Assembly (NCBI GenBank): GCA_030432655.1
Contig: JAUILA010000008.1
Location: forward strand, 62,001-126,000
Reading direction: 5' to 3'
DNA from: Bacteroidia bacterium
GTDB taxonomy: Bacteria; Bacteroidota; Bacteroidia; Cytophagales; Cyclobacteriaceae
DNA length: 64,000 nucleotides
Below are positions 1-8,506 of this stretch, piece by piece; position 1 is the first letter of the stretch; the number at the start of each line of letters is the position of its first letter. A program made the position numbers and the translations under genes. Under the pieces are notes generated by a model. It had not been told where the DNA came from. It worked only from the letters and a program-made list of their open reading frames with translations, and did no database searches.

Positions 1-877
1 GCAGGCCATCGAAAATGAGGATTTCGAGACCACCATAGACGGTATCCCTGTACTGAATTACGAAACAGTTCTCGATGGAATTGTTAAGGAAGCCGGGCTC
101 GGTCCATTGCATACTGAATTCGACGGCAAAGGCAATGCCTATACTTCTTTCTTTATATCCTCGGAAGTGGTGAAATGGAAGACCGATACAAAAGAAGTGG
201 TTGACCGCGCACCTAGCTACTATTCGATCGGGCACCTGATGATCCCTGGAGGGGACTCTCAGCAACCCTGGGGCAAATACCTGGTCTCACTGAACAAGAT
301 CACCAAGGACCGCTACCTTCCCACGGGCCCCGAGCTGACACAGTCGGCCCAGTTGTATGACATTTCCGGCGATAAAATGGAACTTCTGCTGGACTTCCCC
401 ACGGTGGGTGAGCCGCACTATGCCCAGGCACTCCCGGCAGACCTTCTCAAGCCTAAATCTGTAAAGACCTTCAGGCTTGAAGATAATCAGCACCCCTATG
501 CCACGGTGACGGAGGCTGACGCGAAAGTGACCCGGGAAGGTAATGAAGTGCATATTTACATCACCTCCATTCGCAGTCACTTCAAACCGGATAATATCGA
601 AGGAATACGGGTAGGCGATAAAGTATACATTCATCTGACCAATCTCGAACAGGACTGGGATGTGCCCCACGGATTATCCGTAATGGGCGCAAATAATGCC
701 GAGATTCTCGTAATGCCCGGACAGACAGAAACCCTGCTCTGGGAACCGGGTAAACCGGGGATTTACCCCTTCTATTGTACTGATTTCTGTTCTGCACTGC
801 ACCAGGAGATGCAGGGATATATTCGGGTTTCACCATCCGGCAGCAATACAGATCTCACCTGGAGCACAGGAGAATAA
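1..877 (+). CDS. nosZ: Nitrous-oxide reductase NosZ, C-terminal part (5' end outside window)
   Basis: This is the terminal enzyme of denitrification, reducing N2O to N2 in the periplasm. The reading frame is open from base 2, so only the last ~291 residues are seen; the signal peptide, and hence the Sec or Tat clade assignment, lies outside. The visible part ends the beta-propeller (CuZ-type His in IGH and EPHY contexts) and carries the complete cupredoxin domain. The CuA ligands are present as Cys-x3-Cys-x3-His-x2-Met (CTDFCSALHQEM, codons 776-811), with the upstream His in DVPHG near base 668. It heads the nosL-nosD-nosF-nosY assembly genes that follow on the same strand. The CuA site is intact, so the enzyme should be active if the rest is normal. 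Confidence 0.97.
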   Translation, partial: QAIENEDFETTIDGIPVLNYETVLDGIVKEAGLGPLHTEFDGKGNAYTSFFISSEVVKWKTDTKEVVDRAPSYYSIGHLMIPGGDSQQPWGKYLVSLNKITKDRYLPTGPELTQSAQLYDISGDKMELLLDFPTVGEPHYAQALPADLLKPKSVKTFRLEDNQHPYATVTEADAKVTREGNEVHIYITSIRSHFKPDNIEGIRVGDKVYIHLTNLEQDWDVPHGLSVMGANNAEILVMPGQTETLLWEPGKPGIYPFYCTDFCSALHQEMQGYIRVSPSGSNTDLTWSTGE

Positions 878-894
878 ATTTAATTCATAAAAAG

Positions 895-921
895 GGCAGG
901 TCCACCCCAGGTGGTCCTGCC
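895..921 (+). promoter_or_regulatory. Strong intercistronic hairpin between nosZ and the nosL fusion gene
   Basis: Bases 895-906 pair with 910-921 in a 12-bp G+C-rich stem with a single T-T mismatch and a three-base loop (907-909). No T-run follows, so it is not a canonical intrinsic terminator. It ends 10 bases before the ATG at 932 and spans the alternative GTG at 911, which argues for 932 as the nosL start. A plausible role is stabilising the 3' end of nosZ mRNA or lowering expression of the accessory genes relative to nosZ. The role is inference; the pairing is direct. Confidence 0.6.
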
Positions 922-931
922 TGCCAGCATC

Positions 932-1984
932 ATGAAAACACTGCCCAGATTTCTGTTTCTCTCCGGCGTTTTACTCCTGCTTCTGGTGTTTATGTTCCCC
1001 CTGTGGCAGATAACGTTGTTCGCACCCCAGTATCCCGATGGCATTACCATGTTTATCTGGATCAATAAGATTTCCGGGAACGGGGATGGAGTATTGCAAA
1101 ACATCAACATTCTCAACCATTATATTGGAATGGCACAGATCGATCCCGATTCCATTCCCGAACTGCAGTACTTCCCCTACATTGTTTACGGAATGATCGG
1201 CTTGGGTATTCTGCTGTTCTTTGTGAACCGTCCGGGCGGATTTCTGATCTGGAGTCTGATCATGGTGGTCCTGGGAACCCTGGGAATCTATGATTTTTAT
1301 CTCTGGGAATATGAATACGGACATAATTTGTCCCCGGATGCACCCATAAAAATTCCGGGAATGGTTTATCAGCCGCCCCTGTTCGGTCGCAAAATGCTCC
1401 TCAATTTTGAAGCATTCTCCTACCCTCACTGGGGAAGCCTGTTCCTGGCACTTGCGATCTTGTTCAGCCTCGTTGCCTTCTGGACCGGCAAAAGACAAAG
1501 GAATCGCGCAGGTCACACCGCGATCCCGGCAGGAAGTGCATTGTTGCTCCTCCTGTTGATGACTTCCTGCTCATCCGGACCGGTTGCCATCCCGTACGGG
1601 GAGGCGCATTGTGACCATTGCCAGATGACTGTTGTGGATCAGCGTTTCGGTTCTGAACTCGTCACTAAAAAGGGGAAGGTCTACATGTTCGACGCCATCG
1701 AATGCATGCTGCCCTATATGCATGAAAACCAGGATGTGGACTGGGAACACGTGCTGGTTACGGATATGGATAATCCCGGGACCCTGATCGATGCTTCGAA
1801 TGCGGTCTATTTGCGAAGTGACCGGATTCAAAGCCCTATGGGCTACAGCCTTGGGGCTTATTCACCAAAAAGTGATCGCTCACGGGAATCAACCGGCATC
1901 ACCTACTCCTGGGATGAATTATTGAAAGCCTTTCCTGAAATGAAGCCCGGACAGAAAATAAACACATCCATGCACCGTGAATAA
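932..1984 (+). CDS. nosL: Membrane protein-NosL fusion, copper chaperone for nitrous-oxide reductase
   Basis: The first ~190 residues form a four-segment membrane protein with a large extracytoplasmic loop after the first segment. The rest is a NosL domain, the Cu(I)-binding lipoprotein that delivers copper to NosZ. The NosL metal motif is visible as CDHCQM, followed by VVDQRFGSE. Between the two halves is a run of leucines ending in MTSC-SS, a perfect lipobox at about residue 213, so the join keeps what looks like the original NosL lipoprotein signal as a fifth membrane segment. ATG 932 is chosen over GTG 911 because 911 sits in a hairpin and 932 gives a good N-terminal signal anchor. The end overlaps nosD by 8 bp. 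The N-terminal half is probably equivalent to a stand-alone membrane protein of other nos clusters (inference). Confidence 0.9.
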   Translation: MKTLPRFLFLSGVLLLLLVFMFPLWQITLFAPQYPDGITMFIWINKISGNGDGVLQNINILNHYIGMAQIDPDSIPELQYFPYIVYGMIGLGILLFFVNRPGGFLIWSLIMVVLGTLGIYDFYLWEYEYGHNLSPDAPIKIPGMVYQPPLFGRKMLLNFEAFSYPHWGSLFLALAILFSLVAFWTGKRQRNRAGHTAIPAGSALLLLLLMTSCSSGPVAIPYGEAHCDHCQMTVVDQRFGSELVTKKGKVYMFDAIECMLPYMHENQDVDWEHVLVTDMDNPGTLIDASNAVYLRSDRIQSPMGYSLGAYSPKSDRSRESTGITYSWDELLKAFPEMKPGQKINTSMHRE

Positions 1985-3215
1985 ATTTATCACCATACTA
2001 TCCGGAATACTGCTGATCTTACCATTCGCCGTTTCAGGTCAGATTGTAAACCAGCGAACAGGTACTCAATACCGCCAGCTGAAGTCGGCAATCCAGATGG
2101 CTGGTGATCATGATGTCTTGCTGGTAAAGGGCGGTTTTTACGAAGAAGGAAACATTACCGTGCGTAAACCTCTGACACTCCGGGGAACAGGCGGCCCGGT
2201 ACTGGATGGCAGTAACCAAAATGAAATTTTGACAATAAAGGCAGATTCCGTCCTGGTCGAGGGATTTATCATTCAGAATGTCGGCGTCAGTTACATGAAG
2301 GACCAGGCGGGCATCAGGCTGTACGGCAGCCGGGGCAGCGTGATTCGCAATAACAAGCTTAAAAATACCTTTTTCGGGATCCTGCTCGAAAAATCGGTGC
2401 ATTGCAAAGTGGAGAATAATGAGATCACAGGAAATGCCGCGAGTGAGGTTTCTTCGGGAAATGCGATCCATCTCTGGTATTGCGATTCCATGCTGATTCG
2501 GGCGAATGAAGTACGCCGCCATCGGGATGGCATATATCTCGAGTTTGTCAACGCCAGTATGATACAGGAGAATGTCAGCGAGAACAATCTCCGGTATGGC
2601 CTGCACTTTATGTTCTCCGATGATGACACGTACCTTAAGAACACCTTCCGGAACAACGGCGCGGGCGTTGCGGTAATGTTTTCAAACCACATCACGATGG
2701 ACCAGAATCTATTCGCTAATAACTGGGGCGCCTCTTCCTACGGGCTCCTCCTGAAGGAAATTACAGACAGCAAAATAACCGATAACAAATTTCAGCAAAA
2801 TACCAGTGCGATCTACGCCGAGGGGGCTAATCGCTGCCTGGTGACCGGAAATGATTTTATAAGGAATGGCTGGGCCATGAAGATTTCCGGAAACTGTGAA
2901 AACAATACTTTCACGCAGAATAATTTTTTATCGAATACGTTCGATCTTTCTACCAACAGCAAACAGAATTATAACTCGTACAACGGGAACTACTGGAGTG
3001 AATATACCGGCTATGACCTTAATCGTGACGGCACCGGCGACGTGCCCTATCAGCCCGTAAAACTGTACTCCTATATTGTTGACAGGTCGGATGCCTCTAT
3101 TATCCTGTTGCGGAGCTTTTTTATAGATTTGCTGAACTATGCGGAGAAAGTAGCCCCGGCCATTACACCGGCCTCACTTGTTGATTCTTCGCCACTAATG
3201 AAACCAATACCATGA
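1977..3215 (+). CDS. nosD: NosD, periplasmic beta-helix protein for NosZ maturation
   Basis: NosD works with the NosFY ABC transporter to assemble the copper-sulfide centre of NosZ. The 412-residue product starts at a GTG overlapping the nosL stop and has a clear Sec signal peptide (residues 1-21, ending in SGQ). The body consists of repeated right-handed beta-helix (CASH-type) rungs rich in N/G turns (NNKL, NNEITGN, NNLRYG, NNWG), typical of the family. The C-terminal stretch contains NYWSEYTGYDLNRDG, a segment characteristic of NosD proteins. The length is normal for the family. It overlaps nosF by 4 bp (ATGA), so the two are translationally coupled. Confidence 0.95.
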   Translation: MNKFITILSGILLILPFAVSGQIVNQRTGTQYRQLKSAIQMAGDHDVLLVKGGFYEEGNITVRKPLTLRGTGGPVLDGSNQNEILTIKADSVLVEGFIIQNVGVSYMKDQAGIRLYGSRGSVIRNNKLKNTFFGILLEKSVHCKVENNEITGNAASEVSSGNAIHLWYCDSMLIRANEVRRHRDGIYLEFVNASMIQENVSENNLRYGLHFMFSDDDTYLKNTFRNNGAGVAVMFSNHITMDQNLFANNWGASSYGLLLKEITDSKITDNKFQQNTSAIYAEGANRCLVTGNDFIRNGWAMKISGNCENNTFTQNNFLSNTFDLSTNSKQNYNSYNGNYWSEYTGYDLNRDGTGDVPYQPVKLYSYIVDRSDASIILLRSFFIDLLNYAEKVAPAITPASLVDSSPLMKPIP

Positions 3216-3982
3216 TGATCCGGATAACAAATCTTCAGAAATCCTTTGGTCCCTTGCATGTGCTCAGGGGCATTGATATGACCATTTCCAGGGGCGGGAT
3301 TTTTGCGATACTCGGACCGAATGGTTCGGGAAAAACGACACTCATTAAAAGTATACTGGGAATGGTAATTCCTGACCAGGGCAATCTCGTGGTCAACGGG
3401 GAATCTGTATCCGGAAAGAGCGCCTACCGGGCCGAAATTGCTTACCTCCCTCAGATTGCCCGCTTTCCGGAAAACCTCAGGGTATGCGAATTGATCTCGC
3501 TGGTTAAATCAATAAGGAAAGAACCTGCCGATTACGAAAAAGAATTATTGGACGCATTCGAACTTCAGGCAGTACTTTCCCAGAAATTGAGAAATTTATC
3601 CGGAGGGACACGCCAGAAAGTGAATATACTGCTCAGCCTGATGTTTGAATGTCCGCTTCTGATTCTGGATGAACCAACAGTTGGACTTGATCCGCTGGCC
3701 ATGATCCGGCTGAAGGAGATCATTCTGCGCAGGAAGGCTGCCGGAACAACCATTCTCCTGACAACCCATATCATGGGCCTGGCCGAAGCACTGGCCGACG
3801 AGGTGGTTTTCCTGCTGGATGGCCGTATTTATTTCCAGGGTTCACTGGATGACATGATCCGGCAAAGTGGAGAAAATGACCTGGAGCATGCCATTGCACG
3901 CATTTTAGAAAGGCGAAAGGACAGTAATTCAGCATCAGCTCCGGGCAAAAGCTTTCTGAATAAAATGATTGCCGCATTTTAA
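3212..3982 (+). CDS. nosF: NosF, ABC transporter ATP-binding protein for NosZ maturation
   Basis: This is the cytoplasmic ATPase of the NosFY transporter, which powers supply of the sulfur species needed for the CuZ cluster. All ABC motifs are present: Walker A GPNGSGKTT (residues 35-43), signature LSGGTRQ (129-135) and Walker B LLILDEPTVGLDP (from 149), followed by a switch His in TTHIM. The length (256 residues) is slightly short of the usual ~300 but the catalytic core is complete. It overlaps nosD by 4 bp and is 11 bp from nosY. Confidence 0.95.
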   Translation: MMIRITNLQKSFGPLHVLRGIDMTISRGGIFAILGPNGSGKTTLIKSILGMVIPDQGNLVVNGESVSGKSAYRAEIAYLPQIARFPENLRVCELISLVKSIRKEPADYEKELLDAFELQAVLSQKLRNLSGGTRQKVNILLSLMFECPLLILDEPTVGLDPLAMIRLKEIILRRKAAGTTILLTTHIMGLAEALADEVVFLLDGRIYFQGSLDDMIRQSGENDLEHAIARILERRKDSNSASAPGKSFLNKMIAAF

Positions 3983-3993
3983 CCTTTATCGCC

Positions 3994-4776
3994 ATGCTGA
4001 AGATACTTAAATTCACTCTGTATGACCTCCTCCGGAGCCGGTGGACCATCGCCTACTTCCTTCTTTACCTGATCTGTGCTGGCAGTCTCCTGTATTTCAG
4101 TGCCGACCCCGGAAAAGCTGTGATCAGTCTGATGAATATCCTGTTGATCCTTTGTCCGCTCGTGAGCATTATGTTTGGTGTGCTGTACTTCTACAGCAGC
4201 CGTGATTTTGTGGAACTCTTGCTGGCACAGCCGCTTCCCCGAAATTCAATTTTCACCGGACAGTACCTGGGCGTTACCTTATCACTGGTAACGGGTCTTT
4301 CCCTCGGTCTGGGTATCCCCTTTTTATTTTACGGCATTTTCGTCTCCCCGGAATTAATGAATTTTGGCACCCTTCTTTTATCCGGGATCATGCTTACCTT
4401 CATTTTTACCGGAATAGCATTTCTGATCGCTATTAAAAACGAGAACCGGATTCGTGGATTCGGACTGGCGTTGATTGTCTGGCTCTTTATGGGAATCATT
4501 TATGACGGGCTTATCCTGATAATCCTTCTTATTTTCGAGGACTATCCCCTTGAGAATTTCGTCCTGGGCATGACGCTGTTCAACCCGGTCGACCTGTCCA
4601 GGATACTGCTCATTCTGCAACTTGATATATCGGCTTTGCTGGGATTTTCCGGAGCAGTTTTCAAAAAACTATTCGGCAGTTCTCTCGGGATGCTGCTCGT
4701 GACAGTTTTGTCGATATTATGGGTTCTTGTACCTTACCTGTTCCTCCGGCGAAGCGCTTCCAGGAAGGATTTTTAA
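3994..4776 (+). CDS. nosY: NosY, ABC transporter permease for NosZ maturation
   Basis: This is a 260-residue ABC-2-type permease with six hydrophobic segments (about residues 18-35, 45-68, 92-118, 125-150, 160-185 and 225-252), the membrane partner of NosF. The FVELLLAQPLPR stretch after the second segment is typical of NosY/ABC-2 permeases, as is the C-terminal final helix followed by basic residues. It is the last of the classical nos genes; the NnrS-like gene starts four bases after its stop codon, so transcription almost certainly continues. Confidence 0.93.
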   Translation: MLKILKFTLYDLLRSRWTIAYFLLYLICAGSLLYFSADPGKAVISLMNILLILCPLVSIMFGVLYFYSSRDFVELLLAQPLPRNSIFTGQYLGVTLSLVTGLSLGLGIPFLFYGIFVSPELMNFGTLLLSGIMLTFIFTGIAFLIAIKNENRIRGFGLALIVWLFMGIIYDGLILIILLIFEDYPLENFVLGMTLFNPVDLSRILLILQLDISALLGFSGAVFKKLFGSSLGMLLVTVLSILWVLVPYLFLRRSASRKDF

Positions 4777-4780
4777 TAAA

Positions 4781-5830
4781 ATGAAGATTAAAAGGAGAAT
4801 CCCGGCATTACTGTTACCACTGACCGTCCTTTCACTTATATTCGGTACCGTTACCGGATGGCAGAGGCTCAGTCTGCCGGTACTTGAACAGCTGCCTGAT
4901 AGTAATCATGGCGCCGTGATGGTCAGTTGCTTTCTGGGCGGTCTGGTCATGCTGGAACGGGCTGTTTCATTGAAAAATGCCTGGGCATTCACCGGCCCGG
5001 TCGTCTGCATCCTGAGCCTGTTTTGTTTCCTGACCAGCCATGCCCTTGCCGGCTGGATCGGCATCACACTTGCTGCCTCAGCATACATGATCATACTGAT
5101 CGCTGAATATTTCAAAAGCCACGAAAGCGGACTTCTGATTACCTCCCTCGGCGGATTTTGCCTGCTCACCGGGAATGCTGTGCTCCTTTTCCGTGAGCTC
5201 TATCCATTATCCGTGCATTGGTGGATAGGCTTCCTGCTTTTCACAATACTGGGTCAGCGGCTGGCCATCTCAGGGAATATAAAAAAAAGAAACACCGTCA
5301 ACCTGACACTGGTCTCTCTCGTCTTTTTCAGTTTATTTTTACCCTTTCATTCCTATGGTGCAGGTATTTTCGGAGCTTCCATGGTTCTACTGGCACTGTG
5401 GCTGATTTTTTCTGAGAATTATTCAGGAGAGGCAGATCGTTACCGGCGTTATATGAACCTGGGCCTGCGCATGGCTTTCGGATGGCTGCTGGTCACAGGA
5501 ATATTGTTTTTATCCGGCGGGTATTATTATGACGCCCAGCTGCATGCCTTCTTTATTGGCTTTGTTTTTTCCATGATCTTTACTCACGCCCCCTTAATGG
5601 TTCAGCGGGTTACCAGGACCGGGGTCAACTTGTATCGACCGGTCCATTTATTCTGGCTGCTCCTTCTTCAGGCAAGTCTCATTTTACGTATTACAGGAAA
5701 TATTTCTGGTATGGAGAGATTGGTACAATGGGGAGGTTTAGCGAATGGCATCGTAATACTGCTGTTTTTACTAACTATGGTCCTTTTATTTTTTTATGAA
5801 CGCAAACAAATGATATTTTCTCATGACTGA
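4781..5830 (+). CDS. NnrS-like polytopic membrane protein
   Basis: The 349-residue protein has about eleven or twelve membrane segments and conserved His-containing positions (NHGAVMVS near residue 43, and AQLHAFFIGFVFSMIFTHAPLM in the second half) that resemble NnrS, a haem- and copper-containing membrane protein that relieves NO stress in denitrifiers. The start at 4781 is preferred over in-frame codons inside nosY because it follows the nosY stop directly and gives a normal basic N-terminus before the first helix. It overlaps the haemoglobin gene by 8 bp. The family call rests on the HAFFIGF-type motif and context; sequence similarity beyond that was not tested. Confidence 0.7.
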   Translation: MKIKRRIPALLLPLTVLSLIFGTVTGWQRLSLPVLEQLPDSNHGAVMVSCFLGGLVMLERAVSLKNAWAFTGPVVCILSLFCFLTSHALAGWIGITLAASAYMIILIAEYFKSHESGLLITSLGGFCLLTGNAVLLFRELYPLSVHWWIGFLLFTILGQRLAISGNIKKRNTVNLTLVSLVFFSLFLPFHSYGAGIFGASMVLLALWLIFSENYSGEADRYRRYMNLGLRMAFGWLLVTGILFLSGGYYYDAQLHAFFIGFVFSMIFTHAPLMVQRVTRTGVNLYRPVHLFWLLLLQASLILRITGNISGMERLVQWGGLANGIVILLFLLTMVLLFFYERKQMIFSHD

Positions 5831-6197
5831 TATTAAAACAAAAGAGGATGTCACCAGGATGGTGCATGGTTTTTACGATCGGGTCGGGGAAGATGAACTT
5901 CTCGGCCCGGTATTCAATGAGATAGCTCAGGTGGATTGGAAAACACACCTTCCGCTGATGGTCGAATTCTGGTCAACTTTACTCCATGGAACTGCTTCCT
6001 ATAAAGGTCAACCGTTTCCCCGGCATGCTGTACTGCCATTGACGCCTCAACACTTTCAGAGATGGCTGTATTTATTCGAGGAGAATCTTTCAGATAATTT
6101 TAAGGGTCCGATAGCAGACCAGGCGCTGACGCAGGCACGTCAGATCGCGCGGGTTTTTGAATTTAAATTTGAAAAGATAAGGATGCACAGGCCGTGA
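5823..6197 (+). CDS. Group III truncated haemoglobin
   Basis: The 124-residue product is a single 2-on-2 globin domain of group III type. Recognisable elements are FYDRVGEDELLGPVF (helix B region), the W/H-rich middle (DWKTHLPLMVEFW) and PFPRHAVLPLTPQHFQRWL, which contains the proximal haem His (H68 most likely, with H77 nearby). Group III globins are cytoplasmic and linked to NO or peroxide handling. It overlaps both the NnrS-like gene (8 bp) and the next gene (4 bp), tying it to the nitrogen-oxide operon. Confidence 0.93.
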   Translation: MTDIKTKEDVTRMVHGFYDRVGEDELLGPVFNEIAQVDWKTHLPLMVEFWSTLLHGTASYKGQPFPRHAVLPLTPQHFQRWLYLFEENLSDNFKGPIADQALTQARQIARVFEFKFEKIRMHRP

Positions 6198-7429
6198 ACA
6201 TCAGGCCGTCTTTCCCGGAGAATAAACTGGTGTCGGGATGGGTAAAAATTACCCTGATATGGCTCATTATTACGGGGTTACTGGGGAGCTTACTCCGGCT
6301 TTATCCTTTTTATCAGATTGATAAGGTGCCTTTTCCTTTCCTCCTGCATGGCCACTCACATGTGGCCTTTCTGGGCTGGATATTCAATGCGTTCTTTATT
6401 CTTATTGTTGCGAACGTCCTGCTTACCAAAGAGAACCGGACCTTCTATCACCGGCTTTTTATTGCCCTTCAGGTCACCGTGGCAGGCATGCTGATCCTGT
6501 TTCCACTCTATGGCTATAATGCGGTAACTATTTCAATTTCCACCGTGCATACCGCCATTACTATTGTATTCGCCATTCGCTATTTCAGATTTCAAAAAAG
6601 AATTCTAACCTCTGAGGGCCTGGAGGCAGTAAATCTTTCCCTGAAGATCGCCCTCATCTTCATGCTCATTTCCGCCGCAGGCCCTTTGTTCCTTGCCCCG
6701 ATTTCCATTCTGGGAATGAAAGACACCATCTGGTATAACCTTGCCATCTATTTCTATCTCCATTTTCAATATAACGGCTGGTTCTTTTTTGCGATGACCG
6801 CTTTATTTTTCCTGATCCTATCACAGCATCACGTAGCAATTCCCGGAAAATATTCCAGACGATTTATCTGGCTGAATGCTGCGGGAACGGTTCCTGCCTA
6901 TGCGCTTTCGGTTTTATGGATTTCCCCTCCCTGGTGGATATACGCGCTGTCCATCACGGGAACCGGGATGCAGCTTTTTACCCTCTTCTATTTGTATCGA
7001 ATCCTGAAAGTCCGCCGGAAGGAACTGGCTCATTTATTTCAGTCCCGGAATATCAGGGCGCTGTTCATTCTTGTACTGGTTGCCCTGATCCTGAGAAATA
7101 TTTTTCAGTTTACCGGCAGTTTCCCGGATCTGTCTTTCATTACCAACACCCATCGGTTAGTAATAATCGCGTTTCTGCACTTGATTTTTCTGGGAATGAT
7201 CACGCCGTTCCTCATGGGAATGTTCATGCAGTATGGATGGGTCGAAGCCAACTCCAGGAATTCAACCGTCGGCATTCTTCTTTTCCTGACAGGTATGATC
7301 ACTACGGAACTCCTCCTTTTTGCAAGTCCATATATCATTCTCCCGTTCACACAGGAGATCCTGCTGGTACTGGCTCTTCTTACCACGGCCGGACTGGCGG
7401 TATGGGCGACAGGTAAAAAATCTCGCTAA
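6194..7429 (+). CDS. Polytopic His-rich membrane protein, heme-copper oxidase subunit I-like
   Basis: The 411-residue protein has about twelve membrane segments. Histidines sit in a pattern reminiscent of heme-copper oxidase subunit I/NorB: HGHSHVAFLGW (H52, H54, H56), YFYLHFQYNGW (H190) and THRLVIIAFLHLIFLG (H320, H329). It lacks clear c-type haem or CuA motifs. It starts at a GTG overlapping the haemoglobin stop. Context (nos genes, NnrS-like, globin, RIC) suggests a role in NO reduction or sensing, or in haem/copper handling, but no specific function is proven by the sequence. It could also be a distant NnrS relative. Confidence 0.6.
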   Translation: MNIRPSFPENKLVSGWVKITLIWLIITGLLGSLLRLYPFYQIDKVPFPFLLHGHSHVAFLGWIFNAFFILIVANVLLTKENRTFYHRLFIALQVTVAGMLILFPLYGYNAVTISISTVHTAITIVFAIRYFRFQKRILTSEGLEAVNLSLKIALIFMLISAAGPLFLAPISILGMKDTIWYNLAIYFYLHFQYNGWFFFAMTALFFLILSQHHVAIPGKYSRRFIWLNAAGTVPAYALSVLWISPPWWIYALSITGTGMQLFTLFYLYRILKVRRKELAHLFQSRNIRALFILVLVALILRNIFQFTGSFPDLSFITNTHRLVIIAFLHLIFLGMITPFLMGMFMQYGWVEANSRNSTVGILLFLTGMITTELLLFASPYIILPFTQEILLVLALLTTAGLAVWATGKKSR

Positions 7430-7499
7430 TGTGATTCCAGTCATAAAGTCTGTGGTCTGATCGTCGGTATTTTTACCATACATACAAATAACCACTGCG

Positions 7500-8405
7500 A
7501 TGATTACATTAGATATCCGTGAAATTCCACCTAAAACGCGTCATCAGGCGATATTTGACAAGTTCCATGCGTTAGAACCCGGAGAAAGCATGCTGATCCG
7601 AACCGACCATGACCCGAAGCCTCTTTTTTACCAGTTCACCGCCGAACAGCCGGGCCGGTTTAAGTGGGAGAATGAATCGGCCGGGCCTGATATCTGGGAA
7701 GTACGGATCACCCGTATGGATCCTGCCGCCACAGTCGCCTCGATCGTCCGTGATTACCCGGCTGCCGCCGGACTTTTTAATCGGCTGGGCATAGATTATT
7801 GTTGTCACGGGGACCAGCCATTCGAACAAGCGGTACGCCGTGAGGGTCTGGATCCTGCAGAACTGATGAGTCAAATCAGGAATTTAACACCGGCATCCGC
7901 TTCTGAGCGACTGAATTACGGTCAATGGTCACTCTCCTTCATCTGTGACTTTATTGAGTCGAATCATCATTCCTATGTACGTGAAAAATTACCTCTTCTG
8001 AAGGATTTATCAGAGAAAGTCCAGAATGCTCATGGCGGACAACACAGTTTTCTTATGGAATTAAAAGAATGTATATCCCATTTGGGACAGGAACTGCTGC
8101 CTCATCTTCGTAAGGAGGAGGACGTTCTTTTCCCCGCTATTCGTAAAGCGGAAGCAACGGGCACAGGGGATACAGAAATGCGTGAGAGGTTAAAAAATGA
8201 GTTAAAGTCGGAACATGAAAAAGCAGGGCAGTTAATGAAGCGAATCAGACAAATTACAAACCACTACACACCCCCTGAAGATGCCTGTGCGACGTTTTCC
8301 TATTTCTATCAGGAACTGGAAGCTTTTGAAAAGGACCTGTTTACCCACGTCCACCTGGAAAATAATATTCTGTTCGAAAAACTTAGTCGAACAATCATTT
8401 GCTGA
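7500..8405 (+). CDS. ric: RIC/YtfE/ScdA-type di-iron repair protein with N-terminal DUF2249 domain
   Basis: The protein restores iron-sulfur clusters damaged by NO or oxidants. Three domains are visible: DUF2249 (residues 1-72, LDIREIPPKTRHQAIF), a ScdA_N domain (about 76-128) with the conserved YCCHG (Cys101-Cys102), and a hemerythrin-like four-helix domain (about 145-295) with iron-ligand candidates H156/H157, H202, E206, H239 and H283/H285. The usual RIC is ~220-240 residues; the extra length is the DUF2249 fusion. It lies 70 bp after the previous gene and may have its own promoter, but I found no clear FNR/NNR box there. Confidence 0.92.
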   Translation: MITLDIREIPPKTRHQAIFDKFHALEPGESMLIRTDHDPKPLFYQFTAEQPGRFKWENESAGPDIWEVRITRMDPAATVASIVRDYPAAAGLFNRLGIDYCCHGDQPFEQAVRREGLDPAELMSQIRNLTPASASERLNYGQWSLSFICDFIESNHHSYVREKLPLLKDLSEKVQNAHGGQHSFLMELKECISHLGQELLPHLRKEEDVLFPAIRKAEATGTGDTEMRERLKNELKSEHEKAGQLMKRIRQITNHYTPPEDACATFSYFYQELEAFEKDLFTHVHLENNILFEKLSRTIIC

Positions 8406-8506
8406 CCTGAAAAGGCTGCCGGAAAGACATGTCGCAGTGAGGAGCTTATCCAGACCTGTTTCCTGAGATTTATTCATTATATTGAAATCTTATTTTCAAA
8501 CTTCAT

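Noticed and set aside
6916-7416. A 166-codon frame inside the oxidase-like gene
   Set aside because: Same strand, other frame; composition (H, S, P rich) and no motif show it is a shadow of the 6194-7429 membrane protein.
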